Below the pieces are notes generated by a model. It saw only the letters and a program-made list of their open reading frames with translations. It had not been told where the DNA came from and ran no database searches. The position numbers and the translations under genes were made by a program. From NCBI GenBank assembly GCA_005776585.1, contig SXOX01000267.1:1-35637 (forward strand): a stretch of DNA of 35,637 nucleotides. The letters are read 5' to 3'. Source of the stretch: Pseudomonadota bacterium. GTDB taxonomy: Bacteria; Myxococcota_A; UBA9042; GCA-2863065. Of the stretch, positions 14,659 through 21,836 are shown in pieces; the first letter of the stretch is position 1, and each line of letters starts with the position of its first letter.

Positions 14659-15515
14659 GAGGTGCTCTCCAGAAGTGATGGTGGCGCGCAGTCGAAGCGG
14701 AGTCCGGCGTAGCCGACGACCGAGCTCTTGTCGCCAGAGACGTCGCCGCTGTCCTGGTAGCGCACGAGCGTCGCGCGCGCCGCGCCGATCCGTGCGGCGG
14801 CGGTCATGACCGCCGTGGTCGCGAGCACTCCGCACATCGAGATGTCGCGCTGGGCGACGACGTCGAACAAGCCGCGCGCGTCGCACGCCAGCATGCGCTC
14901 GATGGCTGCGCGGTCCTTGGCGTTGCCGACGGCGGCGGACTCGAAGTGATTCATGTCGCTCGAGGCCACCAGCAGCGTGCGCCCGGGCCAGGCGCGCAGC
15001 CGGTCGGCGAGGAGCTCGCCCAGCCGCACGCAGCCCGCGAGGTCGAGCCCGGAGACCGACAGGGGGACGAGCTGGACCTGCGGGTTGCACGCCTGAAGAA
15101 ACGGTACCGCGAGCTCAATCGCGTGCTCGAAGCGGTGCGCCAGGCCGTCACGGACGAGCCAACCGCTGCTCGCCGCGACGAGATCGTCGGCCGCGACGGC
15201 ATCGATGGCGACAGCACCTCCGGGCATGGCCCAGGCCTCGGCGTCGTCGATCGCGCGCCGCGCGCCGAGGCCGCGGTGATTGGGTCCGACGACGACGACG
15301 CGGTCGGGGATGACGATGCCGCCAAAGGTCGCGCCCGCGACGGCGCCGGAGTAGCGCCAGCCTGCGTGGGGCGTCACGGCGGCGGTGACCTGTGTGGAAA
15401 GACTGGCGCGCGGTCCGAGCAGGCGCGCCGTCGTGGTGGCCAGGCGCTCCGCCGAGGCCGGGTACCAGCCGTCGTCGGCGAAGCGAGGCGCGCGAATCGG
15501 CGACGCGGCCGCCAT
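14655..15515 (-). CDS. Memo-family protein (AmmeMemoRadiSam system B)
   Basis: A 286-residue Memo/AMMECR-associated family protein, a relative of extradiol dioxygenase LigB-type folds. Conserved pieces are P-H50-A-G-W-R-Y-S-G, V-V-G-P-N-H80-R-G, H-R-F-E-H-A-I-E-L-A-V-P-F-L-Q, and S-S-D-M-N-H-F-E, followed by M-C-G-V. These histidines correspond to the metal or active-site pocket of the family. The preferred ATG at 15515 shares one base with the preceding TGA; a GTG one codon earlier is also possible. The radical SAM and AMMECR1 partners found with many Memo genes are not in the window. The function is not established. Confidence 0.88.
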   Translation of the reverse strand: MAAASPIRAPRFADDGWYPASAERLATTTARLLGPRASLSTQVTAAVTPHAGWRYSGAVAGATFGGIVIPDRVVVVGPNHRGLGARRAIDDAEAWAMPGGAVAIDAVAADDLVAASSGWLVRDGLAHRFEHAIELAVPFLQACNPQVQLVPLSVSGLDLAGCVRLGELLADRLRAWPGRTLLVASSDMNHFESAAVGNAKDRAAIERMLACDARGLFDVVAQRDISMCGVLATTAVMTAAARIGAARATLVRYQDSGDVSGDKSSVVGYAGLRFDCAPPSLLESTS

Positions 15516-16423
15516 CACCCGACGAACACGCGCTGGCGCAGAAACTTGGCGACCCGGAGATTGAGCAGCTCCGGGTACTCGATGGGCAGGTAGTGCGTCC
15601 CGCCGCGCACGGTGAGCAGCTCCGCCCCCGGGATGGTCGAGGCCATGGACTCGGAGACCGCGGGAGGCGTCATGACGTCTCGGTCGCCCACGATGACGAG
15701 CGTCGGCACGGCGATCGTCTCGAGCATGTCGCGCGCGTCGTGCTCCGCGAGCGCCTTCATGGTCGCGAGATAGACATCGTAATCAAGGCGAAGGAAGCCG
15801 CCCGCCAGCTCCCGTAGGAGCGCCTCGTCGACCTGTGGGCTGAAGAGGCCAGTGTGCTTGAGCCACGCGGCAAACGGCGCGAGGACCGCCAAACGGGCCT
15901 GAACGGGGCCAAACCACGGCTCGAGCGCGTGCAGTTGGCTCAAGAGCGGCCGGAGGAAACCGCCGAGGCTCTGGATGCCGAGCCGCCCGCTGAGGGCGCC
16001 GAAGGCCGTGTCGAGCGGGACGCCCGCGGCGCCACCGACGAGCACGAGGGCACGGCAGCGGTCGGGCGCGCGGCGATAGAGCTCGAGCGCGACCTGCACG
16101 CCCATCGACCAGCCGAAGACGACCGGCCGCTCGACGCCCAGCGCGTCCATGACGCGGAGCATGTCGTCGACCTGATCGGTGATCGCGACGCGCTGAGGTG
16201 GAACCGGCTTGCCCGACCCATAGAGCCCACGGTAGTCCCACGAGATGATGCGGTGCTGCGGCCGAAAGTGGTCCACGACGTGGCGCCAGGCGTCGAGGTT
16301 GCCGCCGAGCCCGTTGGCGAGGCAGAACGGCTCACCCGGACCGTCGACGTCGTAGGCGCACAGGTCGGTCCCGTCGGCTGCTGCGACGCGCACTTCTCGC
16401 TGATCGGCTCGCTGCGTGGTCAC
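15515..16423 (-). CDS. Alpha/beta-fold hydrolase
   Basis: A 302-residue alpha/beta hydrolase without a signal peptide. The nucleophile elbow is G-W-S106-M-G-V, the acid is D249 in V-G-D-R-D, and the base is H277 in G-G-T-H-Y-L-P. The oxyanion-hole region reads L-A-N-G-L-G-G-N, in place of the common H-G motif. A cap of about 70 residues (about 140-215) separates the two halves. The start is a GTG at 16423. It overlaps the Memo gene at its end and lies 40 bp after the VWA lipoprotein gene. Esterase, lipase or C-C hydrolase activity is possible; the substrate cannot be read from sequence. Confidence 0.9.
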   Translation of the reverse strand: MTTQRADQREVRVAAADGTDLCAYDVDGPGEPFCLANGLGGNLDAWRHVVDHFRPQHRIISWDYRGLYGSGKPVPPQRVAITDQVDDMLRVMDALGVERPVVFGWSMGVQVALELYRRAPDRCRALVLVGGAAGVPLDTAFGALSGRLGIQSLGGFLRPLLSQLHALEPWFGPVQARLAVLAPFAAWLKHTGLFSPQVDEALLRELAGGFLRLDYDVYLATMKALAEHDARDMLETIAVPTLVIVGDRDVMTPPAVSESMASTIPGAELLTVRGGTHYLPIEYPELLNLRVAKFLRQRVFVG

Positions 16424-16463
16424 GCCCGGTGTCTACACGACCGGCGACGGCGAGGCAACCGGC

Positions 16464-19400
16464 CTACTCCAGCGTGTAGCACAGCGGTGAGTAGGTGACC
16501 TCGATGACACTGGAGGCTCCGGGGAAGCACGTCGCGCTCGAGGTGAAGACGACCGCGTTCTTGGCCGCGTCGTAGGTCCAGCCGTCCGCGCAGGCCGTGC
16601 CGTTGACCTTGAGGACCAGCGTCTTCGGGTCCGGCAGGCCTTTGAGCTCGAACGTGTCCACGGGCTTGAATGCGTCCTTGCCGATCTCGTCGAGGAGCGA
16701 AGGCTGCGTACCGTCCGTCTTCCCGAACGAGCAGATACTCGCGGAGAACCCGCCGAGCGCCTTGGCCGCCTCGCTGTAGCGCGTGCCGGCCTCCGCCCCC
16801 GACCCTTTGCCGCCGCCGCCCGGCTTCCACCCACCGCACCCGCCCAGGGGTGCCGCGTCGGTCGGAGCATCGCCGACGATCGCGTATCCCCGCACGGCGC
16901 CGTTCGGCTTGACGCCCTTGAGGAACGCGACGTAGTCGTCGACCGCGCCCGGACTGTGGTCTTGTTCGTCGGACAGCCAGATCACGACCAGCGTCGCGTC
17001 CTCCCGGACGAAGGCGTGGTTCGGCCCACCGCACGTGCCGCCGACGCAGAAGGTCCCGTTCTCGGGCGCGCACGTATCGCCCGGATTGCACGTGACTGTG
17101 GACTGCGCCATCACGTCGGGCTGGAAGGCGAGCCACGCGGCGCGCAGCCCCTGCTCGTCTCCGCTGCCCTTCGTGCCGACCTTGACCGTGGTGACGAACG
17201 GCGTGGGATCGGCGTTCGTGACGTACTGCGGCGGGCCCACGAAGCGCCCTTTGCCCTTGTCGATGTCGGTCGTGACCACGGCGATGCGGTACTGGACGTT
17301 CCAGGTCTTGGCCTGGTCGAGGAAGCCTGCGAACCCGGTCGCCAGCAGGTTCTGCTCGTCACCCATCGAGCCCGAGTTGTCCACCACGAATACGATGTCC
17401 GCAAAATACTCCGGCTTCTGCTGGAAATACTCCGTGCGCTCCTTCTCTGCGGTCGCGACGCCCGACAGCGCCAAGGTCGCGACACCAGCCTCGGTGGTGT
17501 TTGCCTTGAACGCGACGATGCAGCTCTTGGCACCTGCGGACGTAGGCAGAAACTGGACATTGAACAAGATCGCCGCTGCAGCGTCCTCGTAGAGCGGCGC
17601 CGGCAGCGTCGGCAGACCCTTCCAGACGAACTGGCCGGCGCACCCGCTGAAGTCGACCGTGGCGAGATCGAGCTTGAGCGGCCCCAAGCGCGTGACTCCG
17701 ACCGGGGCACTCTCGGTGCCGCAGCCGACGGGCGCGAGCCCGAAGTCGATGGCCGTCGGCTGCACGTGGACGCCCGAGTTGCCGACCGCGCCGCGCAGTG
17801 TCGGAGGCAGGCCGCCTTCGGGCGTGACGTGCTGGATGATGGCCGCGGGCGGATATCCGTCGACGAGGGCCGCGACAGCCAACGCCGCGTCCTCGCCGGA
17901 GGTGCCCGAGGGCGTGTACACGATGGGGATGTCGAGGCGTTCGCCGAAGAAGACGTGGCGCCCCGGGGGCGGTCCGTCGGGCGCGACCGAGAAGACGCTG
18001 CTGGCGCCCGACGGCTGGCACAGACCCGACGGGGAAGCGCACGCGACGAAGCTCATGGCCGCCCAGGTGCACGGCAGCGAGCCCTCGTTGACGAGCGTGA
18101 TGGTCTCGGTGGCGTGGTTGCCCGGACCGACCAGCCCGAAGTACAGGCTGGGCGGCTCATAGTGCGGGATGCACCGGCCCGCGGCGGTGTTGCGTCCGAG
18201 GAGGGACACGGTCGCGACCGGCTTCACCGGGTCGTCGGTCTTGACTGACAGCGTCCCGACGCCCTGCCCGTCGGGGTCACCGACGTTGGTATACGTCAGT
18301 CGGACCTCGGTGCGTCCGCCCTTGGGCGCCAGCGTGACCGGCACGATGGGGCCGGAGTCGATGAGAAACCCCTTGGCCGTGTCGGCGGTAAGCGTGACAC
18401 CGAGCACGGTAAGCGGCACGGGGCCGTCGTTGAGGACCAAGACGGTACGCTCGTGCGTGTAGCCGATGCCGACGATGCCGAAGTCCACGAGCTCGGGCGG
18501 ATCCAGGCGCACGGCCGGCTGAGCGGCCTTGCCTCGGACGGGCACCGAGCGCGCCGTGACGACCCAGTCCTTGGCCTTGACGTCGAGCGTGCCGAGCGCG
18601 GTGTCGACCTCGAGCGCCTCGACGGGTGAGAAGCGCAGCGTCACCGTCCGCGTCTCTTGCGGTGCGAGTACGACCGGCCCAGGTGGGAGGCCAATCGCCG
18701 TGAGCTTGGCGTGCGCGCCGGTCAAGGCGACGGACTCGACCGTGAGCGCATCGGCGGCCGCGTTGCGCAGGGTGACGTCCGCGAGCGCGGTGCCACCGAC
18801 CGGTACCCAGCCGAAGTCGACCTGCGCGGGCGTGACGACGAGACGCGGGTGCCGCTCGACGCCGCGAACGGGCACGACGCGGTTGCTGGACTCCGCGCTC
18901 GTCGTGATGAAGCGCAGGTTGGCCTGATGGACGCGGTCGCTTCCCACGGCCGACGGGGCAAAGCGCACGTTGAGCGTCAGGTCCTTGCCTGGCATCAACG
19001 TGGCGGGAAGCGACGGCAGATCGACGACCGTGAAGGCGGCTCCGCCGATGATGTCGAAGCCGACCTTCTCGATGACGAGCGGAGCCGTACCGACGTTCGA
19101 GGCGACGACCGCAAGCTTCTGGGTCTCGCCGCCGGCCAGCTCTCCGAAGTCGAGGTAGGCGGGCACGGTGGACAAGAGCGGTGTCTGGGCGCCGGTGCGG
19201 ACCGGGACCGTGATGGGGCCCTTCTCCAAGATGTTGTGCCCGATGTAGACGACTCCCTGATCATAGACCGTGTCACTGGGGTGATACGTGATGGTGAACG
19301 TGGTCGACTCCCCGGGCTCCAGCGCCGTGCGCCCGAGGGGACCTACGGCGAAGTCGCTGCTCGACGTCGACATGACCGGCGTCGTGAGCCGGAGCGTGCC

Positions 19401-19604
19401 CGAGCGTCCGGTGTGGGTCAGAGTGACCTTGACGGAGTCTTCAGCGCCGACGGCGATGCTGGGAAAGCTCACCTGCGCCGGTGCGAGTCCAATCGCCAGG
19501 TCCGCGCCGCGCTCGACCTCGCCACCGCAGGCGGTCAGAAGAGTCAGGAGGCCGAGCCCCAGTGCGCGCCGTCGTGTGAATGAACCGAGCTGTTGAGAAC
19601 TCAC
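16464..19604 (-). CDS. ASH-repeat lipoprotein with von Willebrand factor A domain
   Basis: A 1046-residue exported lipoprotein. R-R-R at 11-13, a leucine-rich core and the lipobox L-T-A-C (Cys26) form the signal. Residues about 35-680 contain repeated Ig-like ASH/choice-of-anchor-D modules, each with a D-F-G-x-V/L-x-x-G strand followed by V-x-L-x-N-x-G-x-x-P-L. A VWA-like domain follows, with the MIDAS D742-N-S744-G-S746-M-G. The C-terminal 50 residues hold three cysteines. The GTG at 19604 was chosen because AGGAGGAAGAGC directly precedes it and the lipobox is then correctly placed; the open frame to 20150 lies inside the upstream gene. It is probably a surface or periplasmic adhesion or complex-assembly protein. 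It lies 19 bp after the GACC-repeat lipoprotein gene. Confidence 0.88.
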   Translation of the reverse strand: MSSQQLGSFTRRRALGLGLLTLLTACGGEVERGADLAIGLAPAQVSFPSIAVGAEDSVKVTLTHTGRSGTLRLTTPVMSTSSSDFAVGPLGRTALEPGESTTFTITYHPSDTVYDQGVVYIGHNILEKGPITVPVRTGAQTPLLSTVPAYLDFGELAGGETQKLAVVASNVGTAPLVIEKVGFDIIGGAAFTVVDLPSLPATLMPGKDLTLNVRFAPSAVGSDRVHQANLRFITTSAESSNRVVPVRGVERHPRLVVTPAQVDFGWVPVGGTALADVTLRNAAADALTVESVALTGAHAKLTAIGLPPGPVVLAPQETRTVTLRFSPVEALEVDTALGTLDVKAKDWVVTARSVPVRGKAAQPAVRLDPPELVDFGIVGIGYTHERTVLVLNDGPVPLTVLGVTLTADTAKGFLIDSGPIVPVTLAPKGGRTEVRLTYTNVGDPDGQGVGTLSVKTDDPVKPVATVSLLGRNTAAGRCIPHYEPPSLYFGLVGPGNHATETITLVNEGSLPCTWAAMSFVACASPSGLCQPSGASSVFSVAPDGPPPGRHVFFGERLDIPIVYTPSGTSGEDAALAVAALVDGYPPAAIIQHVTPEGGLPPTLRGAVGNSGVHVQPTAIDFGLAPVGCGTESAPVGVTRLGPLKLDLATVDFSGCAGQFVWKGLPTLPAPLYEDAAAAILFNVQFLPTSAGAKSCIVAFKANTTEAGVATLALSGVATAEKERTEYFQQKPEYFADIVFVVDNSGSMGDEQNLLATGFAGFLDQAKTWNVQYRIAVVTTDIDKGKGRFVGPPQYVTNADPTPFVTTVKVGTKGSGDEQGLRAAWLAFQPDVMAQSTVTCNPGDTCAPENGTFCVGGTCGGPNHAFVREDATLVVIWLSDEQDHSPGAVDDYVAFLKGVKPNGAVRGYAIVGDAPTDAAPLGGCGGWKPGGGGKGSGAEAGTRYSEAAKALGGFSASICSFGKTDGTQPSLLDEIGKDAFKPVDTFELKGLPDPKTLVLKVNGTACADGWTYDAAKNAVVFTSSATCFPGASSVIEVTYSPLCYTLE

Positions 19605-19623
19605 GCTCTTCCTCCTCGAGGCT

Positions 19624-21495
19624 CTAGGTCCCCTTGCAGGCGCTGCAACCCTTGCCTGCGCCCTTGAAGGTGCCCTTGAACATGAAGCAGTTCGACTCAG
19701 GCATGATGCCGTAGCACTCGCCCGCCAGGCAGCATGCGCCGTGTCCGGCGGGAATGCACAAGGTTTCGGTGCAGGTGACCCCCGCGCCGTGCCAGGTGTT
19801 GCCGGAGGTGCAGGAGACCTCCTGGGTCTCGGTGCACTCCGCGCCAGGGAGGCAGCACGCGCCGACTGGGACGACCTTGCACTGGCCTGAGCAGCCTTCG
19901 CCCAGGAGGAACTGGCCCCCGGCTCCGCTGCAGGTCCCTGGATCGAGCACGGCGCAGCCGCCGCCGGGGAGGCAGCAGGCGCCCCACCCTTGGCTGGGGA
20001 GGCACTGCGCGAGGCTGCAGAGTAGCTGATTCGGGTTGTGGACGCCGCCCTTCTTCTGGCAGTCGGCCTTGGAGGAGTCGAGGCACTGGGTATCCGCGAG
20101 GCAGCAGGCCGCCAGAGGCTCGCAGCTCGCGATGCCGCAGCCCGTCCCATCGCCGGAGTACTTGCCCTTGGACTCGGTGCAGAGCTTGCTCGAGATCTCG
20201 TTGCAGAGCCCGCTGCTGCCGCAACAGGCGCCGAGCGGCGGCGGCGTGCCGCACTTCACCTCGGCACACGTGTGGCCATCGCCGTAGTAGAGCCCACCGG
20301 CCAGGTCGCAGGCGGCCTGCCCGAGGTGCTGGCAGACGCCGCCGGCGCAGCAGGCGCCATTCGTTCCACCGCACGCGGCGTCGGCGCACTTGACGCCGGG
20401 GCCTTGGAACTTGCCGCCCTTCTTCGCGCAGGCCGTCTCGTAGATGGAGACGCACTGTCCTGGTCCCGTGCAGCACGCGCCCAAGGGGCCGCACAGCGCC
20501 TCGCCGCCCTCGTCCGTCTCACCGTCGCAGTCGTTGTCCTGATCGTCGCAGGTCTCCGGCAGCGGCGTCCGCGCGTCGCACTCGGAGAGGCCCGCGACCG
20601 TGCAGCGGCGTTCGCCCGGGCACGATCCGCTCGCGTTGGTCGTCGCGCAGTTGGTCGACAGGTCGAGGCCGGCCCACGTCGCGCGACAGGAGCAGCTGGC
20701 TCCCGCGGCGGGACGGCATCGCCCGGTGACGCAGTCGAAGCCCGCGGGGCAGGCCGTCGTCGTGCAGTCCGTGGCGCAGTAGGAGCCGGGATCTCCGGTC
20801 GAGAGGCACACGTTGTCCGCCTCGGGGAAGTGCGGGTCGGCGCACTCGGAGGCGACGACGCACGGCCGGCACAAGCGCGTGTGCACCGGAATGCAGCTGA
20901 GTCCGGCCTTTCCGGAGCGACAGAGCGTGCCAGCGGGGCACGCGAGCGTGTAGAGGACCACGTCGCACGTGCCCGTCTTCGGGCTGCACTCGACGGTATC
21001 GGCGCACGGATCGGTTGGCGGCGGGCAGACGAGCCTCGCGTCGGCCAGCGCGTGGCACTCCCCGCCGAGGCACTGGGCCCCGGTGTAGCACGGGGGCGCG
21101 GGGCAGCTCGCGCCATCGGGGGCGACGACCTCGACGCAGCCCGAGGCCGGTTCGCAACGGGCGGTGCGGCAGGCGCCATTCTTCGAAGCGTCGCAGGTCA
21201 GCGGTGCCCCGGGCACACAAAAGCCGCCCTTGCACTGGTCGCCGACCGTACACAGATCCTGATCGTCGCACGGGCTGCCATTGGTCAGGCCGGCGCACGG
21301 GCCGGGCACCACGAGGGCATCCGGCGCTGGCGTGCTCTGCGGTGCGCCGAGGTCGATCGCCCCATGAATGTCCGGCAACACCGGCTCACGCGCGGGCGCC
21401 CCCGTCTCGGTGACCGCGCACGCGCCGCCGAATCCGGCGATACCGCACAGCACCACCCACGCGAGCCACCTCGCCTCCGACCGTACTCGATCCAT
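19624..21495 (-). CDS. Cysteine-rich GACC-repeat lipoprotein
   Basis: A 623-residue lipoprotein with lipobox G-G-A-C (Cys26). Its N-terminal half is a Cys-rich region with C-x-x-x-D-x-C-x-x-G-D-x-C repeats. One MopE-type motif, C-D-D-Q-D-N-D-C-D-G, sits just before the C-terminal array. That array is seven copies of a roughly 35-45 residue module starting G/A-A-C-C and carrying four further cysteines in most copies (C-x5-10-C...G...C-x3-4-C). Very many cysteines imply disulfide cross-linking outside the cytoplasm. The ATG at 21495 has GGAG about 10 bp upstream, and the longer frame to 21855 runs through the riboswitch. It is probably the first gene of the six-gene operon. Its function is unknown; structural or adhesion roles are plausible. 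Confidence 0.82.
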   Translation of the reverse strand: MDRVRSEARWLAWVVLCGIAGFGGACAVTETGAPAREPVLPDIHGAIDLGAPQSTPAPDALVVPGPCAGLTNGSPCDDQDLCTVGDQCKGGFCVPGAPLTCDASKNGACRTARCEPASGCVEVVAPDGASCPAPPCYTGAQCLGGECHALADARLVCPPPTDPCADTVECSPKTGTCDVVLYTLACPAGTLCRSGKAGLSCIPVHTRLCRPCVVASECADPHFPEADNVCLSTGDPGSYCATDCTTTACPAGFDCVTGRCRPAAGASCSCRATWAGLDLSTNCATTNASGSCPGERRCTVAGLSECDARTPLPETCDDQDNDCDGETDEGGEALCGPLGACCTGPGQCVSIYETACAKKGGKFQGPGVKCADAACGGTNGACCAGGVCQHLGQAACDLAGGLYYGDGHTCAEVKCGTPPPLGACCGSSGLCNEISSKLCTESKGKYSGDGTGCGIASCEPLAACCLADTQCLDSSKADCQKKGGVHNPNQLLCSLAQCLPSQGWGACCLPGGGCAVLDPGTCSGAGGQFLLGEGCSGQCKVVPVGACCLPGAECTETQEVSCTSGNTWHGAGVTCTETLCIPAGHGACCLAGECYGIMPESNCFMFKGTFKGAGKGCSACKGT

Positions 21496-21564
21496 CGCCA
21501 CGTCGCTCCGCCAGCCCGACCCGCCGCACGAGATGACGCCAAGGTCACCCGCAGCCGGTCGATA

Positions 21565-21594
21565 TTGACACGGCCGCCCGCGCGAGACTATACC
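21565..21594 (+). promoter_or_regulatory. Promoter of the B12 uptake operon
   Basis: TTGACA at 21565-21570 is followed by CTATAC (21588-21593, 17-bp spacer) or TATACC (21589-21594, 18-bp spacer). The predicted start near 21600 coincides with the 5' edge of the cobalamin riboswitch P1 helix, which supports it. Confidence 0.7.
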
Positions 21595-21597
21595 CGG

Positions 21598-21801
21598 CCT
21601 GTCGTGGAGCCGTCCCACAAGGGAATCGGGTGCAAGTCCCGAGCGGTCCCGCCACTGTAAGCGAGCAGCTCGACCCCAAGGCATTCGCCAGCCACTGGGC
21701 CTACCGGCCTGGGAAGGTGGGGCTCGAGCGTGGACGTTGTTCCGGTTATCGAACCGGGCGCGTTCAGACTCGCAAGCCAGGAAACCTGTCCACGACGCAG
21801 G
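21598..21801 (+). promoter_or_regulatory. Cobalamin (adenosylcobalamin-type) riboswitch aptamer
   Basis: The conserved 5' block reads AAGGGAATCGGGTGCAAGTC and continues through CCGC-CACTGTAA (21619-21660). The B12 box, AAGCCAGGAAACCTGTC, is at 21774-21790. GTCGTGGA (21601-21608) is perfectly complementary to TCCACGAC (21789-21796) and closes the aptamer as P1, and CCT/AGG can extend it. It lies directly upstream of a TonB receptor and a BtuF-BtuC-BtuD transporter, so it should repress B12 uptake when cobalamin is abundant. Confidence 0.96.
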
Positions 21802-21802
21802 C

Positions 21803-21831
21803 ATGTCGCTCTTCGGCTGAAAGAGGCGCAT
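21803..21831 (+). promoter_or_regulatory. Riboswitch expression-platform hairpin covering the btuB SD
   Basis: ATGT-CG-CTCTT (21803-21813) can pair with AAGAG-GC-GCAT (21821-21831), leaving a 2x2 internal loop and a 7-nt apical loop (CGGCTGA). The AAGAGG at 21821-21826 is the best Shine-Dalgarno sequence for btuB, so this hairpin would block translation initiation. No U-tract follows, so control is probably translational. Confidence 0.65.
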
Positions 21832-21836
21832 GATTT

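Noticed and set aside
20038-21660. 540-codon plus-strand frame
   Set aside because: Antisense to the GACC lipoprotein and ends inside the riboswitch; Ala/Arg-rich composition expected of a GC shadow.
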